Notes under the pieces: model-generated | Databases searched by the model: none | Told to the model about the DNA's origin: nothing | Seen by the model: the letters and a program-made list of their open reading frames with translations, nothing else | Part shown: piece by piece, positions 25,276 to 33,899 of the stretch | Layout of the letters: the number at the start of each line of letters is the position of its first letter | Position numbering within the stretch: the stretch's first letter is position 1 | NCBI GenBank assembly: GCA_002786385.1 | Contig: PGCN01000015.1 | Span: forward strand, 1-55,641 | Length of the DNA: 55,641 bases | Origin: Flavobacterium sp. FEMGT703F | Lineage (GTDB): Bacteria > Bacteroidota > Bacteroidia > Flavobacteriales > Flavobacteriaceae | Direction: 5' to 3' | Program-made: the position numbers and the translations under genes

Positions 25276-26562
25276 TTATTTATTGTTTAGTTTAAGTATT
25301 CCTTGTTTTAAGATTTGACCGAACTCGTACATATCCTCATACGAGCAATAGAATGGCGCCGGCGCTAGGCGAATCACATTAGGTTCGCGCCAATCGGTGA
25401 TGACGCCGTTTTGCATTAAGTAATCGAACAGACTTCGGCCTTGCCCGTGCAAGAAAACCGAAAGTTGGCAGGCGCGCTCTTCCAGATTGGACGGTGTGAT
25501 GATTTCAAATTCGGCTCCTTCTAACTCGGCGTCGATTTCGTGTAAAATGAACTCTAAATACGCGGTTAGCTGATTGCGCTTTTTAATAAGTTTTTCCATA
25601 CCGACTTCGGCAAACATTTCGGCTGAAGCCAAATACGGTGCTAACGACAAAATGGGTAAATTACTCACTTGCCAACCGTCGGCACCGTTTACCGGATCAA
25701 ATTGCGGTTCCATTTTAAAGCGGCGTTCTTTGTTGTGTCCCCACCAACCGGCAAAACGCGGTAAGTTGGTCGTGTGGTGTTTTTCGTGTACGAAACAACC
25801 GGAAGCATTTCCGGGTCCGGAGTTCATGTATTTGTAACTGCACCAAGCGGCAAAATCGACATTCCAATCGTGTAAGTGTAACTCGATATTTCCGGCGGCG
25901 TGTGCTAAATCGAATCCGACCTTGGCGCCTACTTTATGTCCGGCTTCGGTAATAGCTTTCATATCGAAAACTTGTCCGGTGTAATAATTGACACCTCCGA
26001 TTAAGACCAAAGCCAGCTCCTCGCCTACTTCATTTATCTTGGCAATGATATCTTCTAAACGAATATTGTGTTCGCCTTCGCGACGTTTGATTTCTACAAT
26101 AGCCTCTTCGGGTTGGTAACCGTGAAAGGCAACCTGACTCTGGAACATGTATTGGTCAGACGGAAAGGCCTTTTCTTCGCAGATAATTTTGTAGCGAGTG
26201 GCTGAAGGTTGGTAGAACGACACCATTAACAAATGCAAGTTGATGGTAAGGGTGTTCATTACGGTAATTTCCGAAGGTTTGGCACCTACAATTTGACTTA
26301 ACGGATTAGCAAATCTTTCGTGGTAATCCCACCAGGGTTTGTTGGCGTAAAAATGGCCTTCTACGGCTAAGTTGGCCCAATCGCTCATCACCTCATCTAC
26401 ATATTGCTTGGTGCGTTTGGGTTGTAAGCCTAGGGAATTTCCGGTAAAGTACACCACGTTTTTACCGTTGTGTTGCGGAAAAATAAATTCGTCGCGGTAG
26501 TGTTTAAGTTCGTCTTGTGCGTCCAGTTGTTGGGCGAACTCGCGGGTATTTTGAAACGTCAT
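25276..26562 (-). CDS. kynU: Kynureninase
   Basis: A PLP enzyme that cleaves (3-hydroxy)kynurenine to (3-hydroxy)anthranilate and alanine. Features: VYFTGNSLGLQPKRTKQYV near the start, GNSLG loop, PLP contacts in VGFDLAHAAGN (Asp218), and the Schiff-base lysine in WCSYKYMNSGPG (Lys244). The blocks FAGWWGHNKERRFKM and WREPNVIRLAPAPFYCSYEDM are typical. 428 residues is normal. Together with kmo it indicates that this organism can make NAD precursors from tryptophan. A weak promoter-like TACTTTTA lies about 20 bases upstream. Confidence 0.95.
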   Translation of the reverse strand: MTFQNTREFAQQLDAQDELKHYRDEFIFPQHNGKNVVYFTGNSLGLQPKRTKQYVDEVMSDWANLAVEGHFYANKPWWDYHERFANPLSQIVGAKPSEITVMNTLTINLHLLMVSFYQPSATRYKIICEEKAFPSDQYMFQSQVAFHGYQPEEAIVEIKRREGEHNIRLEDIIAKINEVGEELALVLIGGVNYYTGQVFDMKAITEAGHKVGAKVGFDLAHAAGNIELHLHDWNVDFAAWCSYKYMNSGPGNASGCFVHEKHHTTNLPRFAGWWGHNKERRFKMEPQFDPVNGADGWQVSNLPILSLAPYLASAEMFAEVGMEKLIKKRNQLTAYLEFILHEIDAELEGAEFEIITPSNLEERACQLSVFLHGQGRSLFDYLMQNGVITDWREPNVIRLAPAPFYCSYEDMYEFGQILKQGILKLNNK

Positions 26563-26644
26563 GGTTGTAGTTTAGTTTGGCGTAAAAGTAAAAAAAAGCA
26601 AAAAGAAAAAAGGGAAAAGGGAAAAGTTTATTGCGCCGATTGCC

Positions 26645-26730
26645 CTAGCCCCGATTAGAGTGGAAATCCTTTTTGGCTTTTCATTTTCTGAAAGCCAAAA
26701 AGATTGTAGCGGAAAGCGGGACACAGCTCC
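26645..26730 (+). repeat. Intergenic palindromic element, copy C (short form)
   Basis: It begins CTAGCCCCGATTAGAGTGG, followed by AAATCCTTTTTGGCTTT, a short loop, AAAGCCAAAAAGATT, and ends GTAGCGGAAAGCGGG...CAGCTCC. The inner stem GGCTTT/AAAGCC is perfect. It lies just downstream of the queA terminator, between tandem genes. The ends match copies A, B and D. Confidence 0.8.
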
Positions 26731-26738
26731 AAAAAAAA

Positions 26739-26762
26739 ATCCCAACATTGCTGTCGGGATTG
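26739..26762 (-). terminator. Intrinsic terminator after queA
   Basis: Arms AATCCCAACA and TGTCGGGATT pair with one G-T, loop TTGC. Read on the minus strand the stem is followed by a run of nine T. It is 5 bases past the queA stop. Confidence 0.85.
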
Positions 26763-26767
26763 TATTT

Positions 26768-27817
26768 TTAGATGATTAACATCGCGTCGCCATAAGAATA
26801 GAAACGGTATTTTTCTTTGATGGCTTCTTCGTAGGCTTTTTTCATTAGGTCGTGACCACAGAAGGCGGAAATCATCATGAGCAAAGTCGATTTTGGTGTA
26901 TGGAAATTGGTAATCATACAATCGGCGATGCTGAAATCGTAAGGCGGGAAGATGAATTTGTTGGTCCAACCCACATATGGATTTAAAGTTCTGTTAGAGG
27001 AAACGGAGCTTTCGATGGCGCGCATGGAAGTAGTTCCCACGCAACAAATTCTGCGTTTGTTTTCTTTAGCTCTGTTAACGGTATCACAAGCTTCTTGGTT
27101 GATGATAAGCTCTTCGGAATCCATTTTGTGTTTAGACAAATCTTCCACTTCTACCGGGTTAAAAGTCCCTAAACCTACGTGAAGAGTGATTTCGGCGAAG
27201 TTTACCCCTTTAATTTCCAAACGTTTCAACAAGTGTTTGGAGAAGTGTAAACCGGCAGTTGGAGCAGCTACAGCGCCTTCTTCTTTGGCGTAGATGGTTT
27301 GGTAACGCTCGGCATCCTCTTCTGTTACTTCGCGGTTGATGTATTTTGGGATTGGGGTTTCTCCCAATTCGGTTAATTTTCTTCTGAATTCGGTGTATGA
27401 ACCGTCGTATAGAAAACGCAAAGTTCTACCGCGAGACGTGGTATTGTCGATTACTTCTGCCACTAACGAATCGTCGTCGCCAAAGTACAATTTGTTTCCG
27501 ATACGGATTTTACGCGCCGGATCTACCAGTACGTCCCAAAGGCGTTGTTCGGCGTTTAATTCACGCAACAAAAACACTTCGATACGGGCGCCGGTTTTTT
27601 CTTTGTTACCGTACATACGTGCCGGGAATACTTTGGTGTTATTTAAAATCATCACATCACCGTCGTCGAAATAATCGATTACATCTTTGAAGAGTTTGTG
27701 CTCGATGGTTTTGGTTTTTCGATTTACGACCATTAATCTGGATTCGTCTCTGTTTTCTGTTGGAAATTCCGCAAGTAATTCGGCCGGAAGATTAAAGTTA
27801 AAATGAGATAATTTCAT
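26768..27817 (-). CDS. queA: S-adenosylmethionine:tRNA ribosyltransferase-isomerase
   Basis: QueA transfers the ribosyl part of SAM to preQ1-modified tRNA to give epoxyqueuosine. The N-terminus [28 protein letters not shown] is diagnostic, as are [34 protein letters not shown] and [17 protein letters not shown]. The length of 349 residues is normal. It stands as a single gene with its own strong promoter and terminator. Use of SAM links it, loosely, to the methionine genes at the right end. Confidence 0.96.
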   Translation of the reverse strand: MKLSHFNFNLPAELLAEFPTENRDESRLMVVNRKTKTIEHKLFKDVIDYFDDGDVMILNNTKVFPARMYGNKEKTGARIEVFLLRELNAEQRLWDVLVDPARKIRIGNKLYFGDDDSLVAEVIDNTTSRGRTLRFLYDGSYTEFRRKLTELGETPIPKYINREVTEEDAERYQTIYAKEEGAVAAPTAGLHFSKHLLKRLEIKGVNFAEITLHVGLGTFNPVEVEDLSKHKMDSEELIINQEACDTVNRAKENKRRICCVGTTSMRAIESSVSSNRTLNPYVGWTNKFIFPPYDFSIADCMITNFHTPKSTLLMMISAFCGHDLMKKAYEEAIKEKYRFYSYGDAMLII

Positions 27818-27827
27818 CTAAGAATAT

Positions 27828-27855
27828 TTAAAAGTTTAAGGTTTAAAAGTTTAAG
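27828..27855. repeat. TTTAAAAG/TTTAAGG tandem units in the queA leader
   Basis: Four AT-rich units of 7-8 bases (TTTAAAAG, TTTAAGG, TTTAAAAG, TTTAAGA) in the 5' untranslated region of queA, between promoter and start codon. Confidence 0.6.
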
Positions 27856-27884
27856 ATGTTGAAGCTCTTAAATTCAAACGCCTG

Positions 27885-27916
27885 CAAATATACTATCGTG
27901 AGATAGGCGTTGTCAA
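27885..27916 (-). promoter_or_regulatory. queA promoter (TTGACA, TATATTTG)
   Basis: Minus-strand TTG of TTGACA at 27916-27914, 21 bases of spacer, then an exact TAnnTTTG box TATATTTG at 27892-27885. This is the best full-length promoter of the Bacteroidetes primary sigma type in the window and predicts a leader of about 60 bases. Confidence 0.75.
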
Positions 27917-27940
27917 GTGTTTTAAGGTTTATTTTTGAAA

Positions 27941-27980
27941 ATGAGGTGCTAAGGAGCTGAGGCACTAAGATTCTGAGGCT
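27941..27980. repeat. Octanucleotide array (CTAAGNNN/CTGAGGNN)
   Basis: Five 8-base units: ATGAGGTG, CTAAGGAG, CTGAGGCA, CTAAGATT, CTGAGGCT. It sits between the aroA 3' end and the queA promoter. Confidence 0.75.
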
Positions 27981-27989
27981 TTTAGTGTC

Positions 27990-29243
27990 CTATTGTTCAG
28001 CTACTGAAAATCCTGCTGATTTTAAATCGTTCCAAAAAGTTGGGTATGATTTCGACACCACTTCGGCTTCTTCGATTACTATCGGCACTTTTAGCGCTAA
28101 AGGTGCAAAGGCCATGGCCATGCGATGGTCTTGGTAAGTTTTGATGCTGATGTTTGGATTGATGTTTTCGGATTGTTCCAAAGTTAAACTATCATTAGTA
28201 ACCGTAATATAAGCACCCAATTTTGTCAGTTCGGTTTTCAACGCTTCTAATCTATCGGTCTCCTTTATTTTAAGCGTATGCAAACCCGTTAAGTGGCAAG
28301 GTAATCCAAGTCCGAAACAAGTAACCGCTATGGTTTGGGCGATGTCGGGACAGTTATTGAGTTGTAGGTTATGTGTTGTAAGTTTTGGGTTATGGGTTTT
28401 TCTTAACAGTATACTATTGTTTTCGAAAATCGTTTCTACTCCAAATGCACTATAAATTTCTACTAAAGCGCTATCGCCTTGCAAGCTGTTTGGTTTGTAG
28501 CTTGATAAAGTGATTTCGGTTCCGATTTCAGACAGCGCCATGATGGAATACCAATAGGACGCGGAAGACCAGTCGGATTCTATAGTAAGAAGTTGCGGGT
28601 TGCGGGTTGCGGGTTGCGGGTTAACTTTAATCGTATTTCCTATGAAAGAGGTTTCTACCCCGATTTCGTTGAGCAAAGTCAAAGTCATTTTGATGTAAGG
28701 TACAGAAGTGATTTCGCCTTCTAAAGTTAGTTCCAGACCGTTTTCCAGTTTTGGAGCAATCATTAACAAGGCCGAAATATACTGACTGCTGACATTAGCC
28801 GGTAAGGAAACTTTGGAGCGCGTCAACTTTTTCCCTTTGATGCTTAGCGGCGGAAAACCTGCTTGTTCTTCATAACTGATTTCGGCGCCGAGTTGTTGTA
28901 GGGCTTCGACTAAAATTTTAATCGGGCGTTCTTTCATGCGGGTTGAACCGGTTAGGACGACTTCTTTTCCTTCTTGGATGGCAAAGAAAGCGGTTAGGAA
29001 TCGCATGGCGGTACCGGCGTGATGAACGTCTACAAGTTGAGGATTGTGAGTTGAGGGTTGTTCGTTTTGTAATGCTTTCGACATCACTTCTGAATCGTCG
29101 GAGTTGGAGGTATTTTCCAAACTTAGATTCGGATACAAGGCTTGTAACAACAACAACCGATTGGTTTCCGACTTGGAACCGGTGATGGCGAATTGCAATT
29201 GGCGGGTTGCGGGTTGTGGGTTATAAGTTAGCTTTAGGTTCAT
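27990..29243 (-). CDS. aroA: 3-phosphoshikimate 1-carboxyvinyltransferase (EPSP synthase)
   Basis: The sixth shikimate-pathway enzyme, target of glyphosate. The ATG at 29243 overlaps the stop of the upstream SMR gene (TAATG) and gives 417 residues. Active-site blocks are ITGSKSETNRLLLLQAL, HHAGTAMRFLTAFFA, LTGSTRMKERPIKILVEAL, SYWYSIMALSE and KTYQDHRMAMAFAPLAL. Four stretches of 7-base tandem repeat are embedded in frame: residues about 5-15, 60-69, 208-217 and 283-294, reading as PQPATR, QPSTHNPQL, NPQPATRNPQL and NPKLTTHNLQL. All fall outside the motifs, so the enzyme is probably active. It is the last gene of the rsgA operon. Confidence 0.93.
   Translation of the reverse strand: MNLKLTYNPQPATRQLQFAITGSKSETNRLLLLQALYPNLSLENTSNSDDSEVMSKALQNEQPSTHNPQLVDVHHAGTAMRFLTAFFAIQEGKEVVLTGSTRMKERPIKILVEALQQLGAEISYEEQAGFPPLSIKGKKLTRSKVSLPANVSSQYISALLMIAPKLENGLELTLEGEITSVPYIKMTLTLLNEIGVETSFIGNTIKVNPQPATRNPQLLTIESDWSSASYWYSIMALSEIGTEITLSSYKPNSLQGDSALVEIYSAFGVETIFENNSILLRKTHNPKLTTHNLQLNNCPDIAQTIAVTCFGLGLPCHLTGLHTLKIKETDRLEALKTELTKLGAYITVTNDSLTLEQSENINPNISIKTYQDHRMAMAFAPLALKVPIVIEEAEVVSKSYPTFWNDLKSAGFSVAEQ
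28362..28396. repeat. Heptanucleotide array inside aroA, site 4
   Basis: Five diverged 7-base units beginning TT: TTGTAGG, TTATGTG, TTGTAAG, TTTTGGG, TTATGGG. They encode the NPKLTTHNLQL region of AroA (about residues 283-294). Confidence 0.75.
28593..28620. repeat. Heptanucleotide array inside aroA, site 3 (perfect)
   Basis: Four exact TTGCGGG units. On the coding strand they read AACCCGC..., giving NPQPATRNPQL at about residues 208-217 of AroA. This is the cleanest coding copy. Confidence 0.95.
29037..29064. repeat. Heptanucleotide array inside aroA, site 2
   Basis: Units TTGAGGA, TTGTGAG, TTGAGGG and TTGTTCG, encoding the EQPSTHNPQL stretch at about residues 60-69, just before the conserved HHAGTAMRFLTA block. 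Confidence 0.8.
29199..29230. repeat. Heptanucleotide array inside aroA, site 1
   Basis: TTGGCGGG, TTGCGGG, TTGTGGG, TTATAAG units at the 5' end of the gene, encoding YNPQPATRQL (about residues 5-15), a few residues before the SKSETN substrate loop. Confidence 0.8.
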
Positions 29244-29569
29244 TATTCCGAAACCACTTTTAATCCGACTATAGAAATAATCAACGTGCTGATAAAGAAA
29301 ACGCGCCAAAAAGTAGCGGGTTCCTTGAAGACTAAAATCCCGACTAAAACGCTACCAACGGCTCCGATGCCTGTCCACACCGCATAAGCTGTTCCAATGG
29401 GCAACTCTTTAGTCACCTTGACCAACAGTACCATACTGACGGTAAGGCAAGCTAGAAATCCGGCGTACCAAGACCACATAACGGCACCGGAAGTTTCTTT
29501 GGCTTTACCAAGACAGTAAGCAAAAGCAACTTCAAATAGTCCGGCGATAATTAACAGTAACCAATTCAA
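29243..29569 (-). CDS. Small multidrug resistance family exporter, SugE/Gdx-like
   Basis: A 108-residue four-helix SMR transporter. The membrane glutamate is Glu13 (IAGLFEVAFAYCLG). The segment LPIGTAYAVWTGIGAVGSVLVGILVF matches the Gdx/SugE (guanidinium exporter) subgroup better than the EmrE multidrug subgroup. Only one SMR gene is present, consistent with a homodimeric dual-topology protein. It lies 1 base after the MazG-like gene and overlaps the aroA start. No guanidine riboswitch is seen nearby. Confidence 0.88.
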   Translation of the reverse strand: MNWLLLIIAGLFEVAFAYCLGKAKETSGAVMWSWYAGFLACLTVSMVLLVKVTKELPIGTAYAVWTGIGAVGSVLVGILVFKEPATFWRVFFISTLIISIVGLKVVSE

Positions 29570-29570
29570 T

Positions 29571-29897
29571 TTATTTCAGTTTTTCGTTGTTGTGGTGGCG
29601 ATCATGGTCGCGTTGGGTTTTCAAGTCCATTTTTTTATCAAAAGCCGCTTGCAGGTCGACTCCGGTTTGGTTGGCCAAGCACAAAACCACAAAAACAACA
29701 TCGGCCAGTTCTTCGCCTAAATCTTTGTTCTTGTCGCTTTCTTTTTCCGATTGTTCTCCGTAACGACGGGCGATGATTCGGGCTACTTCACCGACTTCTT
29801 CGGTGAGTTGTGCCATATTGGTTAATTCGTTAAAATAGCGAACACCGTGGTTTTTAATCCAATTATCGACTTCGATTTGGGCGTTTTTGATATCCAT
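29571..29897 (-). CDS. MazG-like nucleotide pyrophosphohydrolase
   Basis: A 108-residue all-alpha NTP pyrophosphatase of the MazG/dUTPase-like superfamily. The metal-binding acidic motifs are LTEEVGEVARIIARRYGE (EEVGE) and LGEELADVVFVVLCLANQ (ExxD). It ends in a His/Asp-rich tail (RDHDRHHNNEK). It would hydrolyse non-canonical nucleoside triphosphates to monophosphates; the exact substrate is unknown. It follows the third DUF3857 gene by 2 bases and precedes the SMR gene by 1 base, in the rsgA operon. Confidence 0.9.
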   Translation of the reverse strand: MDIKNAQIEVDNWIKNHGVRYFNELTNMAQLTEEVGEVARIIARRYGEQSEKESDKNKDLGEELADVVFVVLCLANQTGVDLQAAFDKKMDLKTQRDHDRHHNNEKLK

Positions 29898-29899
29898 TT

Positions 29900-31891
29900 T
29901 TATCCTTTCTTTAGAACAATTTTTTCGGTTTGTTTGTTGACTAATTCTTTGAAAAAGTTTTTCAGAGCATCGTAATAGTCCGCATTGATGATTGCCTTAT
30001 TGATATCTACAGCGTAAGTGAGTTGTATCACATTTTCTGTATTTGAAATATTGTATTTGAAATTAGCCAAGCCATCAGGCATAGCTATTGCTTTGGGCTG
30101 AGGAATTGTTTCAATGGTATATCCCTCCGGTATGGTAAGACTAACATTGAACTTGTCTTGATTCGGGAATCCAAAATCTACAGGATATTCTCTGACTTCG
30201 CTTTTGAACGGATTTTGCTCTAAAGCAAAAAACAGCAGCGGAGAAACGTACATCTTGTTACCGATAATCTCAACCGAATTTGTAGCTTCAAACGCATAAT
30301 TTTCAATTATAGGCTTGGTAAAATCATAATTATTTTGAACGTCATACTCTTGTATCTCAATACCATTGTATTTTTTCTCCAATCTTTCCATTAAACTCTG
30401 CTTGGCCATTCCATTGTAGTTGGCTCTGTAAAGGTAAGCATTGTAATCAAAATATTGATGTCTGATTTTCCCTGACACTTTACCTTGTGTATCGATTTGC
30501 GCCATCATATTCAATACTTCTTTCGAATTTGATTTCGGCATAAGATCAATTTCCGAAGAAGCTCCATTGTCTTGAATCATTCGCCCAGAAGTGTTCAAGT
30601 CGCGTATTGGCAATATATTCAAATCGGCACTTTTATCGGTGGCATCCAACAATATATTTTCTTGTCCGTCAACTGCAGCCACTATCACATAATTAAAAAT
30701 GGATTTGTTGGGAAAAAAGGCCAATCCGTTTTCTCGGGTACTGATTAAAACCGGATAAGCTTCTACTCCGGCTAATTTTAGCATCGACAACAAAATGAAG
30801 TTAATCTCGGCTACATTGCCAACTTTATCTTGATAGGCTTTTATCACGCCTTTATGGGTATAATAGCCGTATTTTTCATCCCAATTCATTCTGGATTTTA
30901 CAAAATTAAAGACAGCGGTAATTTTGTCCTTGGTAGTAAAATCTTTTTTAATTAGAAGTCTTAAGTCGTCAAAATGATAATTCGTCTCTTTGAGTTCTTT
31001 CCCGAAGCGTTCCTCTTTGTAAATAGATTCGACCACTTTTTCCCAAGTAGTGGAAATGGGCTTAGGCTCTTCCTCGGGATATCGAATAAGTTCTAATTCG
31101 TGAACAATCTTGGCGTAGTAATTTTGCATATGATTGACATACTCTTCTTCTTTTAATGCCGGTATATCTTTAGCTTTATAATTTGTTACGATTTGATTAT
31201 AAGTCAAAATTTTATTGGCATAGGCTTTATCTAACTTACTTGAAAATGATTGTGAAGTCGGCTCAACATCATAAGTGATTTCGGGCTTGACATAACCTCG
31301 CAACATCCCTTTGTATAAATAAAATTCAGGGATTTCAGTAGTGTATTCGGCAAAATTTACAGGAATATCGTATTGGTATTGAAAATCGGGTAAAACAGAA
31401 ATATTCTCCGATTTCAGTTTGTACTTCAATTCAATAATAGAACCTACTTTAACATTAGGAAAAGCAATAGTTTGCTTTGCCCAATATTCGTTGACTGTTT
31501 GTTTAAATTTACTTTGACTGACTACTTTATCTTTGGTGATATTATCTCCCTCCAGATTGTAGGTGTAAGCACTGATAATATCAACGTATTCATCGTTCAA
31601 GGTTTGATAGCCTACATAATAAGGAATTTCAAAATTAGCCCAAGAAAATCCTTCTTTCTTATAAATTTTAATTTTGATTTCGAAATCTGTAGAAGAGACA
31701 AATCCGCTTTGCTCGTAATAGGTATAGGTTGTTTTGGCTTTTTTAAATATGATCGCGGCAGCGGCTGAACTGTCTTTGGGATGAACCTTTTCCATGAGTT
31801 CCTCTTTTTTAACTTTACCCAATGCCTGCTTTTGAGCAACTGCATGAGACCCGAACAATATTCCTAAACAAATTAAAAAGGTTAATTTCAT
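29900..31891 (-). CDS. DUF3857 / transglutaminase-like protein, catalytic residues lost (third copy)
   Basis: A 663-residue secreted protein (signal peptide MKLTFLICLGILFGSHAVAQ). The N-terminal half is a DUF3857 domain (YTYNLEGDNITKDKV, KVGSIIELKYKLKSENI). A transglutaminase-like domain follows at about 325-425. Where active enzymes have G-D/N-C, it reads KVGNVAEINFILLSML, and the His position reads FNYVIVAAV; only the LLDATD aspartate remains. It is therefore probably not a protease or crosslinker. It is a paralogue of the next gene upstream and starts 1 base after it. Confidence 0.88.
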   Translation of the reverse strand: MKLTFLICLGILFGSHAVAQKQALGKVKKEELMEKVHPKDSSAAAAIIFKKAKTTYTYYEQSGFVSSTDFEIKIKIYKKEGFSWANFEIPYYVGYQTLNDEYVDIISAYTYNLEGDNITKDKVVSQSKFKQTVNEYWAKQTIAFPNVKVGSIIELKYKLKSENISVLPDFQYQYDIPVNFAEYTTEIPEFYLYKGMLRGYVKPEITYDVEPTSQSFSSKLDKAYANKILTYNQIVTNYKAKDIPALKEEEYVNHMQNYYAKIVHELELIRYPEEEPKPISTTWEKVVESIYKEERFGKELKETNYHFDDLRLLIKKDFTTKDKITAVFNFVKSRMNWDEKYGYYTHKGVIKAYQDKVGNVAEINFILLSMLKLAGVEAYPVLISTRENGLAFFPNKSIFNYVIVAAVDGQENILLDATDKSADLNILPIRDLNTSGRMIQDNGASSEIDLMPKSNSKEVLNMMAQIDTQGKVSGKIRHQYFDYNAYLYRANYNGMAKQSLMERLEKKYNGIEIQEYDVQNNYDFTKPIIENYAFEATNSVEIIGNKMYVSPLLFFALEQNPFKSEVREYPVDFGFPNQDKFNVSLTIPEGYTIETIPQPKAIAMPDGLANFKYNISNTENVIQLTYAVDINKAIINADYYDALKNFFKELVNKQTEKIVLKKG

Positions 31892-31892
31892 C

Positions 31893-33893
31893 TTATACTT
31901 TTTTAATCACTACTTTCTCCGAATGCTTATTAATAAGTTCCTTGAAGAAATTCTTCAATATTTCATAATCCTCTGAACCCATAATAGCACTGTTGATGTC
32001 TAAAGAATAAATAATTTGCAATTGGTTACCGTTATTGGACAAGTTGTATTTGAAGTTAGCCATATTTTCCGGCATAGAAACAGCTGTTGGTTGCGGTAAT
32101 GTTTCAACTTCATATCCTTCGGGCAAAGTAAGACTGATGTTGTATTTGTTTTGATGTGGGAAAATAAAATCTACAGGATACTCTCGCTTTTCTTGCTTGA
32201 AAGGATTCTCATCCATGGTTAAGAACAACAAAGGCGAGACGTACATTTTATCTCCTATTATTTCGACAACATTATCTGTATTAAAACTATAATTTTCAAT
32301 AATAGGCTTTGACAAGTCATTTTGATTTTGCACTTCAAAATCAGAAACTTCCATTCCGGAATTAGCTTTCTCGATGCGTTCTACCAAACTTTCATTATTC
32401 ACTTTACTATTTCTTTCTCTATAAGAAAAGGCGTTATAATCGAAGTATTGGTCACGTAGTTTACCGGACACTTTTCCTTCTTTATCAATACTCGCCATAA
32501 CATTAATGACCTCTCTTGAATTAGAACTAGGCATTAAGTCAACTTGAACAGAAGTACCGTCTTTTCGAATCAATCTTCCAAACCAATTCAAATCGCGTAT
32601 CGGCAAAATATTCGGCAAAGCATTTTTACTGGTAGCATCGAATAAGGCAATTTTACCGTTCAGCTCTATACCGGAAATCACATAATCAAATGCATTTCTG
32701 GAAGGAAACATAGAAATACCATTACCTCTGGAGCTAAGAACAATAGGATTGGCTTCAAAGCCGGCATAGCGGAACATAGCAGTTAACATAAGGTTGATTT
32801 CGGCAACATTACCAACTTTGTCCAAGTAAGCTTTTCTAACGCCATCATTACAACTGTATCCGAAAAACTCATTCCAATTCATTCTTGATTTTACAAAGTT
32901 GAAAATAGCTGCAATCTTTTCTTCATTAGAATTCAACCCTTTTAAAACAGCATTGATATCCTCATCAAAATAACCGGTTTTGTTGAGTTCAGGACCAAAA
33001 TTATCGCTGTCATAAATGGTTTTTACTACATTTTCCCAAGTTGTAGATAAATTTTTAACGGGTTCGCCGGGAAAATGCAGAGAAGTTAATTCGTGTTCGA
33101 TACTGGCGGTGTAGTTTTTAATGTTGTTCACAAAAGATTCATCTTTTAAAGCCGGTATATTTTCCAAAGTGTAAACAGAAGTGATTTCATTGTAACTAAA
33201 CTGATTGTTAGAGAAAGAGGTTGTGGTAATATTGCCTCCTGACCTCTCTTTGCTGGTTGAACTGACAGTTTTATTACTTGAGGTAGTTTCAAATTTAGGA
33301 ATCAAGAAACCTCTCATTAATGGTTTGTAAACATAGTATTCCGGTACTATTGTTTTGAATTGACTATACAATACCGGGATTCCCATTTGGAATGTCCAAT
33401 CTTCCATAACACCTAATCCTTCTGACTCTAAGGTGTATTCATACTCAATGATGGAACCTTCTTTAACATTGGGTAGGGCAATTTTTTTTCGAGCCCAAAA
33501 CTTATTCATTTTCTCATCAAATTCACCATCGCTTTTAAGTTTTGATTTTTCCACTTTTCCGTCAACTAAATTGTAAGTGGCAGCATCTTTAAAATTTAAT
33601 CGCTCTTTTACATTATTACCTATGTAATATCGGACCGATTTGTTGGCCAATTCATAAGCTTCTTTTTTATAAATTTTAATTTTGGTTCTTACCCTGGTTT
33701 TCATTACAAACCCTTTGCCTTCAAGAAACTCAAATCGGACTTCACCAATATTAAACAAGACTGCGGCTGCAGCCGAAGAATCTGCCGGACACTCTTTTTC
33801 TTTTAATTCTTCTACGGTAACTTTTCCTAATTCTCTTTTTTGAGCAAAGATTGCATTGGTAAATAATAAAACGATAACAACTACTTTTTTCAT
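31893..33893 (-). CDS. DUF3857 / transglutaminase-like protein, catalytic residues lost (second copy)
   Basis: A 666-residue secreted protein (signal peptide MKKVVVIVLLFTNAIFAQ), close in layout to its neighbour at 29900-31891. Shared blocks include SRMNW, DKVGNVAEIN, LPNILPIRDLN and VSGKLRDQYFDYNAF. The transglutaminase Cys is replaced (GNVAEINLML) and the His region reads AFDYVISGIEL, so the site is dead; the FDATSKN aspartate stays. The C-terminal domain (FKQEKREYPVDFIFPHQNKYNISLTLPEGYEVE) is beta-rich. The two genes look like a tandem duplication. Confidence 0.88.
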   Translation of the reverse strand: MKKVVVIVLLFTNAIFAQKRELGKVTVEELKEKECPADSSAAAAVLFNIGEVRFEFLEGKGFVMKTRVRTKIKIYKKEAYELANKSVRYYIGNNVKERLNFKDAATYNLVDGKVEKSKLKSDGEFDEKMNKFWARKKIALPNVKEGSIIEYEYTLESEGLGVMEDWTFQMGIPVLYSQFKTIVPEYYVYKPLMRGFLIPKFETTSSNKTVSSTSKERSGGNITTTSFSNNQFSYNEITSVYTLENIPALKDESFVNNIKNYTASIEHELTSLHFPGEPVKNLSTTWENVVKTIYDSDNFGPELNKTGYFDEDINAVLKGLNSNEEKIAAIFNFVKSRMNWNEFFGYSCNDGVRKAYLDKVGNVAEINLMLTAMFRYAGFEANPIVLSSRGNGISMFPSRNAFDYVISGIELNGKIALFDATSKNALPNILPIRDLNWFGRLIRKDGTSVQVDLMPSSNSREVINVMASIDKEGKVSGKLRDQYFDYNAFSYRERNSKVNNESLVERIEKANSGMEVSDFEVQNQNDLSKPIIENYSFNTDNVVEIIGDKMYVSPLLFLTMDENPFKQEKREYPVDFIFPHQNKYNISLTLPEGYEVETLPQPTAVSMPENMANFKYNLSNNGNQLQIIYSLDINSAIMGSEDYEILKNFFKELINKHSEKVVIKKV

Positions 33894-33899
33894 ATTGTG

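Noticed and set aside
28362..29230. Short direct repeats in aroA considered as a CRISPR-like array
   Set aside because: Units are contiguous 7-mers without spacers and lie in frame inside a real gene.
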